From Parachlorella kessleri (lineage: Eukaryota > Chlorophyta > Trebouxiophyceae > Chlorellales > Chlorellaceae): DNA of 64,000 bases. The notes below the pieces were generated by a model, which was not told the DNA's origin, searched no databases, and was given only the letters and a program-made list of their open reading frames with translations. Position numbers and translations under genes: made by a program. This document shows, piece by piece, positions 1 through 12,477 of this stretch (positions are counted from its first letter, which is position 1; each line of letters opens with the position of its first letter). The stretch covers positions 1-64,000 of the forward strand of contig BBXU01000619.1 in the NCBI GenBank assembly GCA_001598975.1. The letters run 5' to 3'.

Positions 1-3000
1 CCACCCCACTGAAGGTAGGTCCTTTTTTACTAGGGGGTACCCAGCTCAGAAATTGTGTACCAAGGGCCCTCAGTCCTTGCATAGTGCCAGTCAAGGTGGT
101 GAGTGCTATCCACCAATCAAACTGTCTTGTGCTGCTAGGCTGGTGAGGCCAAAATCTGATGCCGCCAGCGCCGTCTTGCATCTCCACGCAATCACCTCAT
201 CCAGCGGCATATACCATCAGGTGCCAAAGTTCCACCCTCCTTTGTCAGTGAGCCAGCCTGCACGCTCACCGCGGGTTGGTGGGGATCCTGGGAGCTGGGA
301 GGCCACTGCTGGAGGCTGCCATGGCTCCAAGTATGTTTTGGGCGTACGGGCCCCACAGGCGGGTGCTTCCCAGCTGGGTAGCCCCGCTGCAGCGCACTTA
401 TGTGACTGCTGCCTCCGGAAGAACCCAAGCTTTCATGTCTGTCCAGGAGTGTCCGGTTAGCTGCCCTGTACACACCCCGTACAGCGCACACAAATGTGAT
501 GGCGTCTGTTGCTAATTGGCAAGTTGTGACCCACCAACATGCACCCACGTGATGGGGCAGCAGGGCCTTCATAACCTGATAGAACCCCAAGCCCCTGGGA
601 AGGTGGTACTCGGCACTGCTCAGCCTCAAATGCCAGCAAACATGCTGCGCGAGCGCGATGGACGTCGGGCAGGCTCTGCCACAGGGTGCCAAGCCCAGGG
701 ACTTGTTACAGCATGAGTGAGCCCGCCACCTCCAAAAAAATGCCTGGCTCTCTTACTAGCTCCTGCAGGGGCCCGGCTGAAAGGGTATAGGGCAACTAAC
801 AAAGTCTACTGGGTTATCACACCAACCAGTCAGTACGGTTCGCCTCTCACTCTCTGTTTGCACTTGCAGCTACCCGCCACCCTTTGCTAATACAAGGGGG
901 GCTTCCCTAGATGCACATGGATGTGGATAGCACTCATGTATTCTGCTGGGTGCAGGCGGCGGAAAGGGGGCTTGGATGCAGGGCAACATGAAGGCGGGTG
1001 GCACGGCGTGTCATAGTGGGGTGGCCTGTGGCTAGACCATGCGGTCAACAATGGCACTGCTACTGAAAATCAAGGGGTTGTAGACCAAAAGACGTTACTC
1101 AATATGCACCTTCTTGTGATCACATGAGGGTCTCATGAGGATCTCATGAGGGTACGTGCATGCCATGAGCAGCACCCCGCCCCACACTGCCGGCACAGTA
1201 AGCCAACCAACCCAAGCAACCCCAGGCCGCTGCCACCCACCCACTCACCCACTCATCCACAACCCACCTGGATTTGTTCAGCGGCCTCTCTCGGCAAGCA
1301 CATGCCCGGCAAGGCTGTCAAGAAGCCAGTTTTCTGTTGTTCTCGTCCATGGCGGTCCAGGCTCCTAGGTAGGTACCACTGATGGCTCCCTCCAGATGTC
1401 TGCTGCACGCTGAGTCGGACCTTTCAACGTGGCTTGCCCATCCCTACACGGATCAGTTACCTAGGCACAATGGCCAAACACATGGCCCAACAAAACAAGG
1501 GTCTACAGACCGGCAGCAGGCACCGTGATCGCTGCGAGCAGTCCGCTTAGCAGTTACACAAGCCACTGCTATGAACGTAGTCAGAATGGAAATGCAAGTG
1601 ACAGGAAGGGGTCTAAGAACGTATTTTGCTTGCGGATGTTACCTTGGGGCAGCACGCCTATCATGCACTGCTGGCATAAGAGAGATTGGAGCCTCCCCTC
1701 AGTGCACCCACATGCTGCAACATCTCGGTGGCTCCTCACAGGCTGCGGTGCACCACGTACACGCCTGTTGCAAAAATGTGGAGCAGTTGCCAGCATGACC
1801 TACGAAGATATATTCTTCGCCTGGCAGTCGCTGGGAATATGCACCTCGTGGCCTAGTTGATTGAGTGGGGTTGCAAAGCACCTCCTGACCTGAACTGGTT
1901 GTGTTGTGCGCGCGCGGAACAGTTCAAGCCCTGTCGCAGCAGGAACTAGCTGCCAGGCTGTTGTGGGTTCCCTGTGCCATGCAGGCTTTTTGCAACTGAT
2001 GCTGCCTAGAAGTAGTCTCCAAGTTAACGATGCAACAGTGTTGTAACAACACTGTGGCTCTGTCCTCCATACCATGTAGTGACTACCAGGTGAAGTGTGG
2101 CGGCAGCAGACCTTCTTCCACAGATCTGTGCTGAACTGATTGAGGGTGGCAGGTAATGCGATAAGTGAGGAGGGATAGGTATACTGGGCTGTGCTGTGTC
2201 CTGGTGATCTAGCGACGTCAGGGAAGACTGTTTTTCTGTTGCTTTCTGACGATTTCCATTCAGAGACATGGCGATATGTTTTTGCAGAGGCATTGCGCCC
2301 ACCGCATATCTGGAGGCACCAGCGGCATTGCAAAGAAGAGATGCTGTGCTTCAAATCAATGTTTTCAAGTATTCATCAAGACCACAAAGGTAACAAGCTG
2401 CAGCTAACTGGGCTGGGATTGAGGCACTCGCTCATATGCACTTGCCTCAGTGCTTCACAACACCCCACGGTTGATGCAAATATCCCTTTGCGCTTGCCAT
2501 AACAAGGCCAGCACCGACTTCAACTTCAACCAAGCCAATGCAGCGATGTCCGAGATTCTGCACATGTAACCACAGAGGAACCCACAATGAATGAAAGTTG
2601 AGCAACAATGAGACCCAGCTTGCAGCTACGCTGCCCCACAGTCCTGAGGACAACACACAAATGTACGAAGAGGAGTCGCACCGACTACACTGTGACAGAG
2701 CCCCATATCCCCACTGACTAGCGTATACTCAAACAGCTGCCGACACGAAGTATAGAAACCCGTCGCTGCGACTTATGTAAATTACTCCATGACAGACTGA
2801 CAGTGCGCGGCATATATGTCACAGTAGTAGAAAGGACAGCTTACATCGAAAGCACAGCTTCACAAACAACAAGCACGAGCAGCACCCCATACGCTGCAGA
2901 AAGAGCCTGACACATACACGATGAAAGCTCAGTCTCTATTAAACACAGTCCTGAAGGGAGATCTGTCACACAAAAAAACCAAACCCCATGTGAGACACCC

Positions 3001-3640
3001 AACCCACAAACATGCGAGAAAGCACACCAATTGTAAGGAATTGGGAAAGATACAGCGAAGATATTACAAAGGGGATATTGGCAGACAATGCCTAACGCAG
3101 AGCACCAGGGGCCCAAGTGGGTAAAAGCAGTGACGGTCAGGAAGTGCCCTTAAGATAGATGCTCACGCCCTCTATTGAGCTTTTGTTGAGATTATATTTA
3201 CTGCGTCGTGGGGACGCCATGCCACGCTGGCCTGTGCATTGCGCACATCAGCCACCTAGAGTGTGGGTGATGCCCCGTAACATGTACCTCAATCTTTCCA
3301 GGCCGCTTCACCTGGTGCATTACTTGCCAGCTGCTGCGGCGGCAGCAGCTGTGGCCGCTTCTGTTGTGGCCATGGCTGGGGAGTGCATCCCTGCAGCACC
3401 CACTGTTCCAGACCACATCAGCATCCCAGCTGCGCATGGATGCGTGCCTTGGGGCATAGGGGCCAGCAGCGCAAAGGGGCGATAGATGCAAGCGCTATGG
3501 CGCTTCCTGTCAACGATGCAAAACACCGGCACACAAGCAGGTGATCCGAATAGACAAGCACCCTACTCCCTACAGCACCCATGCGACTCTGCGGCTTCAG
3601 CCTCCCTTAAGCATTAGCCCGCTCAGTCAGGCCAGGCAGT
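1..3640. other. No gene recognised
   Basis: Open frames here are short, overlap on both strands and show no domain, no consistent codon bias and no chain of exons with matching phases. Small direct repeats (a CATGAGG motif near 1125-1150, CCAC-rich runs near 1225-1270) are visible but unremarkable. The part closest to 3640 may include transcript end sequence of the minus-strand RWP-RK gene. Exons of a gene lying outside the window on the left cannot be excluded. Confidence 0.4.
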
Positions 3641-3648
3641 GGCTGGAC

Positions 3649-3653
3649 TTACA
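3649..3653 (-). promoter_or_regulatory. Candidate TGTAA poly(A) signal of the RWP-RK gene
   Basis: TGTAA on the minus strand about 70 nt after the proposed stop at 3722. TGTAA is the usual poly(A) signal of chlamydomonad nuclear genes, so its position supports the proposed gene end. Confidence 0.5.
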
Positions 3654-3721
3654 GTCTAGCGGACCCACATGCAGGCCATCATTTTATAGGGCAACACCAG
3701 CACCCAGACTGACTCTTAGGT

Positions 3722-6192
3722 TCACTGTGATTCCTTACCAGCCTCTCCAGCAAGCGGAAGCACCATAGGCTCCAGTGCACCCTCCATGGCAGCAGGTGTT
3801 GCCGCGCGCTCCGCCTGCTGTGCCTCACTCTGCGCCTGCTGAGCCCCGCTGGCGACCTGCTGTGCCTCGCTGCTCAGTGTCTGCTGAGCCTGCTGTGCCC
3901 CGCTGAGCCCTTGCTGCGGCTCTTGCACTGGCCTGCTTGGGGGAGACTGCATCTGCTGCCCAGGACACCCATCTTGCTGTGCCCTGCTCTGCGCACGCTG
4001 TGCAGCCGCCGCCAGCGCATCAGGCCGCAAGGCATTCCCTGGGTCTGGCACTTTGCCAGGCTGCTGCTGCTCCCACTCGCTTCGCAACTGCAGCAGCTGC
4101 TCCAGGGTAGGCATCTCACCGCTAAGCTGGCCAGCAATGCCAGCTAAGGCCTGCTGGAGCCCCCCCAGGAGGCTGGCTGTACCCTGGGAGGCGTGCTGCT
4201 GTGCATGCTGCTGTGCATGCTGGGCGTGGTGGCGCTGGTGAGCGAGCTGCTGGGCAAGCGCCTGCGCCTGACGCTGCATGTACTGGTGCTCTTGCTGCTG
4301 GTGCTGCTGCTGAGCCAGGCGCTGTGCATGCTGCAGCTGCTGGGCATGGTGCCGCACATGCTCCTGCTGGGCGTGGTATTGCCAGCGCTGATTGTGCTGC
4401 TGGGCGGCATGCTGCATCACCAGCTCCTGTTGCTGCTGTTGCTGTTGCTCGAGGTAATACTGCGCATGCAGCTGCTGCTGGGCACGAAGGGCCGCCAGGG
4501 TTGCGTGGTCGGCCGCTGACGGAGCCAGGGGTGAGCGAGGGTCAGGCGGGGGCGCTGCCGTGTACTGCGGCGGTACCGCAGACATGGGGCGGGTGGGCTG
4601 GGGACGTGGGAGGGGCGGCAGGCACCCCGATGCTGCTGGCACCAGCGCTGCCTGGTGTGGAGCCGGGAGAGCGCTGTGGACGCTGGGCATGCTGCGCATG
4701 CTGCCCTGCGGTATCGGGACATCTGGCCCTGGCCTCGGGGGCAGCCGAGCTGGCACAAAAGTGCGCAGGGAGCCGCTGCGCAGGGGTCCGTCTCTAAACG
4801 CATAAGCGCCGTACGGCACAAAGGCGCTGTTGGCCGACCGCAGGGAGTCGGCACCCTGCAGCACTCCCGGCGGCATGTCCCAGAGGGGAGACTGGTTGCC
4901 GACCGCCCGGCTAGTTGCCGGCTGGTCCTGAGGGGTCCACGGGGTGGGGGCTGCAAACGGTGTGGGCAGGCTGGCTGCTGGGGGCCCCTTTGCTGGCCCC
5001 AGCGCGGGCGACTCCCTGGAAGGCTGCTCTGGGGCCGTGCCCTGGAGGGTGCTCGACACCGACACCATAGCCTGCTCTAGCAGCGAGGCCAGGTTGGGGT
5101 TGGTGCACAGGGCCTGTAGCAGGGCAGGGCAGGGCCAGGGGCGTTGCGCCTGTCACCAGGGGTGTACGGGGTGAACATCAGGGACTGAAAAGAAAGGACC
5201 CCGACCCATTCTGCCACCCACGACCACCCCAAGTAACGCAGCGCCTGGTAGAGTTCCCGACAGCCCCATACAAGTACCACAGGGTCTGAGTCTGCCATTG
5301 CAGCGGTCTGCTAAAGGAAACCCCAGTTGCTGCTGGAATCAAGCGCTAACACAAGCAAGACACTGCATTAGTACCCAGCCTCCACGCCCACATGCAACAG
5401 CATCAGCTATGACACACCTTGGCTAGCTCAAGGAGCTCAGGGTGGCCGGCCAGGTCCGGAATATTCCCATGAGGCAGCACAGCAGCTGCGCCAATGCCAG
5501 CAGGCCCGCCAACACCGCCCTGGGCACCAGCGCCTGCGTGGTGGCCAGGGAAGGCAAAGTCCCGCACCGTTGCGGCTGACAGCAGCAGGCCCAGGCCGCC
5601 TTGGCTGGCGCTGGCGGCCAGCTGCCTGTCGGCAGCCGAGGGTGTTCTGCTGGGAGTTGGCGAGGCCACGCCGCTGCCTGTGTCCTCCACGGCAGCGTTG
5701 CCTGCTGCTGCTGCTGCTGCCCTCTGCAGGGAGGTAAAGCAAGGCTGCTGGCTTAGAACCAAGATGGTCGGGGCAGTCTGGTTGGTGCCCTTGTGGGCGC
5801 TTGCTTTAGGCGACTCGACGGTCGAACGTGTCATGACGCGAGTACGATGTGGCAATGCTAGTTACGACCCGCCTTACCTCACACGGCTTCTGGTAAGGCC
5901 AGCGCTCCAACCCTCTCAGGCGGCATATCTTCTTAAAGACCTGCAGCCGGGACAGTATGGGCCAATTGGCCAGACGGTTGTGCAAGTCCGCCGCTGCCAT
6001 GACACAGTCACCGCAGTGGCCCCTCACCGTGATGCCCAAGCCCAGCGTGCGAGCAGCTTGCCCCGACGGAAGGTGTGTCACCCTCAACAGGTCCTCCAGC
6101 TGGATGGAGTCAACATAGATACCACTCTTGCATCGCTTCTTGATCTCACGCCGGGCTTTGCCGGCGGTGGTGGGGCTATGCCCCTGATGCAT
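3722..6192 (-). CDS. RWP-RK domain transcription factor, Gln/His-rich
   Basis: Nuclear DNA-binding regulator; RWP-RK proteins control nitrogen responses and sexual differentiation in green algae, but the target here is unknown. Proposed exons (minus): 6192-6028, 5940-5878, 5723-5418, 5307-5278 and 5149-3722, all in phase, giving 663 aa. The RWP-RK domain covers about residues 28-74 and is split by the first intron: LEDLLRVTHLP and AARTLGLG before it, FKKICRLRGLERWPYQK after it. The signature reads RWPYQK, so the arginine of the usual RWPxRK is glutamine. A disordered Ala/Gly/Ser region follows. The last exon contains a large Gln/His/Ala-rich tract with seven consecutive glutamines, resembling an activation domain. 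A TGTAA lies 70 nt past the stop. The ATG at 6192 is the first in frame with the domain, but upstream exons may exist. The tiny fourth exon (10 codons) is the weakest call. Confidence 0.82.
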
Positions 6193-7262
6193 AGCACGCG
6201 CTCCAGTAGGAGGCTGCTGTGAGACAGAATGAGGAGGATATGGCCCGGGCTCGAGGAACCACTGCGGCAGCGCCCTTCCAAAGCGTTCAAAGCCGCGCCG
6301 CCGGGCCCAACAGAATACAGAAGCAATCAAAGCACGGTCTGTGAAGCTGCTAGCAATTAGGATGACGTCTAGAGGGCATGGTACCGGCTGGGCAAATGGT
6401 ACCGGGACATAATCATCACCGGTGACGCTCAGTCAGCCTTGTGGCGGCTAGGCACGCCCGATCCAACGCAATCTAAAACTGAAGGCACGCATATTCTCGT
6501 ACCTTTAATTATATAGTGCGATCAAGATAGAGGTTCGTAATACCTGTTGTAGATAGTTGGCCTTTTCATGAGCTTCTTTTGGAGCTGCCCTTTCTGCCCT
6601 GGCACGAACTTGCAATGCTGGACCCCCTTCTGCCTTCACGTCTGTTGCAGTTCATACTCCACAACCCTTGCTAAAAAGCATATCCTTAGGCAGGCCCAGA
6701 CCTGGTAGCAGCAGGGGGCCTAGTCTCCACGGGACGGGACAGGCTCGCTTCCACGAGTTGGTGGCGTTGCAGCCAGCTTGTCGCATCAAGCTTGTAGCGT
6801 AGCTGCTCCAGGCAGAAGTGTTTTACCGAGCAAATGTGGAGCTCCTTAGTTGCTGTTGCTGGGCATGCCATCATGCATGCAGTGATTTGCGATGGCCGTG
6901 GCTGTCCTTCGAGGAGTCTTAAGTGTGACAGCGCCAGCCCGAACCTTAAGAACGTGCAAAGATAGCTCCTTCTGAATGAGCGCACACTTCTGGACTTGCC
7001 CTACCAAGCCTCAGCTGGTGCACTAAAGGACAATGGCTGCACCGTGCGCTAAGTGGATTACACCCCACGTTTGCTGTGCACCTATTCCTCCAGAATGTGA
7101 GCCCAGTACTACCAGGTCGCTCAGCAAGTAGCGAGGTTACAGGAATGCACACCCTGTCACGCATTCCTTGCTGTGCACCAGGCCACGCACTGCCTTGTTT
7201 GCTGCCATGTGAAGCACAGGGCCACGGCTAGGAATTTCTACATGTAGTGCACTAGCACTGCC
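6193..7262. other. Intergenic stretch, no gene seen
   Basis: It lies between the 5' side of the RWP-RK gene and the 3' side of the helicase gene, both on the minus strand. It may hold the promoter and unrecognised 5' exons of the RWP-RK gene and the end of the helicase transcript. A TGTAA (minus) at 7267-7263, about 310 nt beyond the helicase stop, is a possible poly(A) signal. Nothing else was recognised. Confidence 0.5.
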
Positions 7263-7573
7263 TTACACAGGACTGACTGTCGAGCTTGGAGCCACTCATT
7301 ATAAGACATTGGTTCGTTTCGGCAACACCTCAAGCTCGCTCGAACACAACCAGAGGAAAAGAGATGCCCAGCCACGCAATAGGTCCAGCAAACAGCACCC
7401 CTACACACAAGTCGCACAAAGCACTCAGCCTAGTTCCGTGCAAACCACCCTCTCAAGCCACATTGCTTTTGTGGCACCACCCGTCCAGGGCAGCAGTCCC
7501 GCAAAGGCCAAGCCTCAACAGCGCTCTGCTGTTCATCCGAGGCCCCGCGCACGCAAATAAGATCAGACCTCAA

Positions 7574-10500
7574 TCAAGCGGTATTCATGTATGTGGAAGC
7601 GTCAATGTGCTCCGGCAGGGGCTTGATGTCCACATCGAACCGCTCCTGCAACAAGCAGGGAGGCAGTGCGGCACCACATCAGTCACTCGCTTCAGTGTCT
7701 GCACTGATTGCATGATGCTTGCAGACTCGTCTTGGCGGCGTCACACTGGGACTCCTTGGCCGCACCACAGGGCCCCAGACTCTCGCACCCACTGCTGCCT
7801 TATTACCACAGCCCTTCAACAAGAAGACAGCTGGGAGGCGAGAGAGAAAAGGCAACCAGCAGTCCCCGTTGCCCAGTGGCGCTTGTGCCCTAAGCAGCCT
7901 GCAAAGGTCACCACCTACAGCCAGTGCCAGCAACCACCCACCGCATCAAAGGCAACCTGATATTCAGCAGCAGCATGGTGCCCGCACCTGCACTTGGTTC
8001 AGAACCTCGGAGTCCTGGGGCGAGGCCACAAATGTGATGGCCAGGCCCTTGGTACCAAAGCGCCCTGCACGACCCACCTGCACAAAGCAGCATGCACGAG
8101 GCGCAGCGGGTCATCACTACAGTACAACTGCAGGCAACGAGGCTAGGCTGCGCCACCTTTATAACAGACAAGGTTCCCAGGATGATCAAACATGGACAGT
8201 CAGATCCATTCCCACAGCCTGGGCGATGGTGTGTGTCACATCTGGGGGTTGGGACCCCCGCACACGTGGCGCTTAGTCGAAGCGCGCCAACAGATGGTCC
8301 AGCCTCCCAAGCCGCCACACCGCAAGCTCTTAACCCTTATATCCATACGTGATGGCAAACGGTCAACAGATGCCTACTGACACAGCCGCCACCCGCCACA
8401 CTGCTCTCTATCCCTTGCTTGCACGTCCAACCTTCCCAGCAATGCAGGGTATGGCATTATTACACATACCGCACACATGATGCTCCCCAACCCACGCCAC
8501 CCGGCAGCACCTTCCAGACTTGCGCCCTCACCGGCGCCCAACAGCACAGCGCAGCAGCAGCTAGAGAGGCACGCTTAAGAGCTCCTCCATGCCACACTCA
8601 CCCTGTGCAGGTAGGTGTCGGCGCCATTGCCATGGCGCTCGTCTGTCTCGGGCATGTCGTAGTTGATCACGATGTTCACGCGCTCAATGTCGATGCCACG
8701 CCCCACCAGGTCTGTGGCCACCATGATGCGCTTCTGCCCCTCCTTAAACTCCTTATACACCTGCAAGCATAGGGAGCTAGCAGAGAAGTCAGCGCCGCAT
8801 GCCAGAATAAGCGGGGACTGTAACACAATCCAGCCCTAGCCTGCCTGAAGCCGACCAAACAACTTCGACTCCTCCCTCGTGCTACCCTCAGAAAGACGAT
8901 CTTGCAACGCCGGCACCCCAAATTCCCCAAGGCATCAGCTTGCAAGCATCTTGCAAGCAACCCGCATGCAGCAGCAACCTCCAACCAAAGCAACCTCGGC
9001 GGTTTGAATGGAAAGACCCTCCACAACAGCAGTCACACCACTCTGCACCCACCTTGAGGCGCGCCTCCTGGGGCATGGACGAGTGGATGGTTGTGGAGGG
9101 GAAGTTGCACTCGTTCAGCAGCCGGTTCAGCTCGCGCGCCCGCGCCACGCTCTTGACAAAGATTACCACCTGCGCAACCACCACACAGCGAGACTCGCCA
9201 CAGGTGGGCTCCGCCTGATGCACAAGTACTGGTCGGACAACAGGCAAAGGCCCTTGCAGACCCTGACATCACCTAAGCAGATAGAGGCAGGGTTGCAAAC
9301 AGTTACAGAGCCACCGCCAAGTCTTGAATATGTTGCAACAGAAATGGACTTGTTAATGAGGTTCGTGCCCAACTTCCATTCCCAACTTGATCCCTTCTAC
9401 TCCTCAGCAAGCATTACCCACATCTGCATCCGATTCACCGAGCCAGACAAACCTGGGCGCCCCAATTACCAAGCCTCATAACTTGCCAACCCTGACTAAC
9501 CTGGTTAAAGTCCAGGGCGTCCAGCAGGTCGTTCAGCTTGCGGTTCTTCTGGTCCTCATTCAGCATCACGTAGTGCTGCACCAGCCCGTGCAGCGTCAGC
9601 TTGGCCTCGTCGTCCACATAAATCTCCATGGGCTGCAATGGCGAGGGGGGCGAGGGCAGGGGGAGGGGGGCAGGGGCACGCCGGTCGCACAAGGGCACAC
9701 CACAAAAAGGCTGACGTGGAACTACCTAAAAATCCTTTATTCCAAGCCCGGAAAAGCACACCCCAAGCAATGGCAACACAAAGAACTGCTTCTGTGATAT
9801 GCAGCCCTCAAAGGCAAAGCACGAAAACCAGCGCGGTGGGTGACAGCCAACAAGCCCTATTACCAACATATGCACTGGGCATTGGCTGCGCATGGGGACT
9901 GCCCTTGACCCATGCCCAACGCAAGGTCAGCAAGGCGGACAGCCACCATTTATTGATGTGCCGCCGGTGTAGTGCACGCGCCCGCAGCGACGTTGACAGG
10001 CACAAACTTGAGCACCACCACAGCATCCCAGAGCCATCAGCCAGCACAACCATCAGCCTTCCTCCGTTCTCCCATGTGCCTCTGACGCCCAGTCCCGGCA
10101 CTGGCTGCTCTGCCAACTGACTCTGGCTGAGGCCTTTCAGTGCCACCCTGCCCTTGCCGGAATGACAAACGGCCTCTGCCAGGGCAGCGGTCCCACTGCT
10201 GCTGCAGCCGCCGGCAACAGCGACTGCCACACCACCTTTGTGCATGTTTCATTCCGCGAGCCCAGCTGCTGCCTAAACACTCGAGCATGCCATACGCCCA
10301 GCACCGCAACTAACGCCCCTAGCCACTGGCAGCCGCTGCCTGCGCCACGCTGGGTGGCGGGAAACCACCGCGCCAGTTGGCGGCCGCGGCGCAGCGTGGA
10401 GCGGCCACTGGCGGCAGGAGAGGTATGCTGGGCCGGTGCCAAGTAACCATGCGGATGATGATGAGGAGGAGGGTGGTGAAGGCCAGGGGCGGAGGAGGGG

Positions 10501-12166
10501 AGCTCCCAGGGAGCCAGGCACGTACGTCTCTCATAAACTTCTTGCAGACGGGGCGGATGTCCTGGGAGAGCGTCGCGCTGAACATCATGACTTGCTTGTC
10601 GTGCGGCGTTTTCTTGAAGATGGCCTGGACGTCGGCGCGCATGTCGATGTTCTCCAGGCACTTGTCGCACTCGTCCACCACAAAGTGACGCACGTGGGCC
10701 AAATCCATCGCCTTCTCGTCCGCTAGCTGCGCACAGCAGGCAAGCAGGAAACATGGCATTAGTTAGGCACAGTGCGAGGCAGCTCAGGCACAGCGCGAGG
10801 CAGCAGGGGCACAGCGCGGAGTAGCATGCGGCACAGCGCAGGGGCGGCCGCCCAGGCACCCAGGAAAGCGAGACAAGCTGACAAAGCGCAGCCCCGTCGG
10901 CTGCTGATTCTTGCACGGTTAAAAAGTTCACAACAGACATGGAGCCAACGCAAAACAGATATCCTCGGCAGAGAAGGCAGGGCAGGCACCCACCCCCGCC
11001 ATGCGCAACTGTTCAGCATGGCCTCGCCACCAAGCTCAACTTCACCTGGCCATCTCCACCAACCCATCCTACGGCCCAGTACACCCACCTGCTTGATACG
11101 GCCGGGCGTGCCGACAATGATGTGTGGGCACTTGTCCTTGTCCTTCAGCAGCTCACGGTGCTGCTTGATGGGCAGGCCGCCAAAGAAGTTGGCCAGCCGC
11201 ACATTCTTCATGTACGTGGTGAACCGCTCAAACTCGTGGCAGATCTGCAGCACACCCAGTGAGGGCCCAGCAGTTGATGGCAGGGTCGCCTTGAATAAAG
11301 GCAGCACAGGCGACAGGCCGTGAGGGGTTCACGCATTTTGCTTTAGCCGACTCCAAGGTGTTGGGTAGCTAAAGGTATGCACATTGCTACCACGTGCTCG
11401 GCCATAATTGTGGTGCGCCGGCCCCTTGCAGGCCTGACGGCAGACAACATACAACAAGCGGATGCTCTCACACAGCACTCAGGTCCACCCAGTCTCTCGC
11501 GCACCTGGAAGGCCAGCTCACGCGTGTGACACAGCACCAGGGCGGAAACCTGCCCGTCCACGGGTTCTAGCTGCTGCAGGACTGAGATGACAAAGACGGC
11601 CGTCTTGCCCATGCCCGACTTGGCCTGGCAGATGACGTCCATGCCCAGAATGGCCTGAGGGATGCACTCGTGTTGAACTGCAGGCACAAGCAGGAGTTGG
11701 GGATGGGCGATAATCTCTTGAACGGCTTGGCGATGCTTGACGGCCCTCCATGACACAGCAACACAGATCACGCAGCAACCCTGGCAGGCGAGACAAGAAA
11801 AGTTGATACAAACTGGTAGCCGGTAGGCTCACACACCTTCTGAGGGATGCTCAAAGCCGCAGTCCTGGATGGCTCGCAGCAGCTCAGGCTTGAGCAGAAA
11901 GTCCTTGAAGCCAGAGGAGTGGATGCCCACATAGCCCTTCTTGACTTGATCGCCCCCCTTGGCTGCCTCCGTCTCAGGGACCTCCTCCTCTTCATAGTCA
12001 ACCTGCAATTTCGCAGCTGGCCAGCGTCATGACAGTCCAAGAAGTGCCACGATGTGGGGGCGGGCACTTCCCCATGCCGCCAGCAGGGCGGACGTTGAGG
12101 TTCCACCGTCGCGGCATCTGGGCTCACCAGCTCCTCCTCAGCTGCGTTGCTTGCCGGGTCAGCCAT
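7574..12166 (-). CDS. UAP56/Sub2 (DDX39-type) DECD-box RNA helicase
   Basis: ATP-dependent RNA helicase of spliceosome assembly and the TREX mRNA-export complex in the nucleus. Ten exons (minus): 12166-12128, 12002-11837, 11677-11505, 11244-11089, 10726-10526, 9632-9501, 9169-9053, 8760-8602, 8077-7988 and 7645-7574. All phases agree and give 434 aa, the normal family length. Motifs in order: Q-motif region ([24 protein letters not shown]), motif I AKSGMGKT, Ia [10 protein letters not shown], Ib TPGRI, motif II DECD (the UAP56/Sub2 variant of DEAD), motif III SAT, motif IV IFVKS, motif [11 protein letters not shown], motif [12 protein letters not shown]. The start [13 protein letters not shown] is acidic, as in homologues. 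The C-terminus ends ASTYMNTA. A short insertion (ERHGNGAD) sits before motif VI, where homologues have a brief loop. No key residue is missing. The gene is divergent to a coiled-coil gene. Confidence 0.97.
10766..10845. repeat. Imperfect GGCACAGCGCGAGGCAGC-type minisatellite in helicase intron 4
   Basis: Four to five degenerate copies of an 18-25 bp unit containing GGCACAG(C/T)GCG lie in the intron between the exon ending at 11089 and the exon starting at 10726. Purely intronic; no coding role is suggested. Confidence 0.6.
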
Positions 12167-12477
12167 TCTGACGTCAAGAGCGTGCAAGATGCTCGGCGGA
12201 GCAAGCGAGGAGATGGCAGCTGCGATGAAGGGCGCCGGAGAAGATGATCAGGGGGCAACACGCAAGAAGGGACGGTAGCGGTGACTAGTTGAGAAGAGAA
12301 GAAGCACCCCACGTCCTTGACCCGGGAGAGGCATTTCGCGTGGGACCCCCGGGGGTTACACGAAATCGCTCGAGCAGTGCTGCTCTTCACCCAAGTGACT
12401 ACATGTAGCTACACAAGTAGGCAATTGTAAGAATTATCCGAGGGTCTGCCTCACCTCTTCTGCTCTGACAGGCCGCG
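12167..12477. promoter_or_regulatory. Divergent promoter region, helicase and coiled-coil gene
   Basis: The helicase ATG (12166, minus) and the coiled-coil gene ATG (12478, plus) are only 311 bp apart, head to head. The interval must hold both 5' UTRs and both core promoters. I see no clear TATA box; a purine-rich stretch (12225-12310) is near the helicase side. Confidence 0.55.

Noticed and set aside
4193..4797. Long plus-strand open frames (Leu- or Ala-rich) opposite the RWP-RK last exon
   Set aside because: They are the antisense reading of the CAG/CAC-rich Gln/His tract; no start context, exon signals or domain.
7286..8276. Plus-strand open frames of up to 224 codons
   Set aside because: They lie antisense to the last exons and introns of the UAP56 gene, and have no domain.
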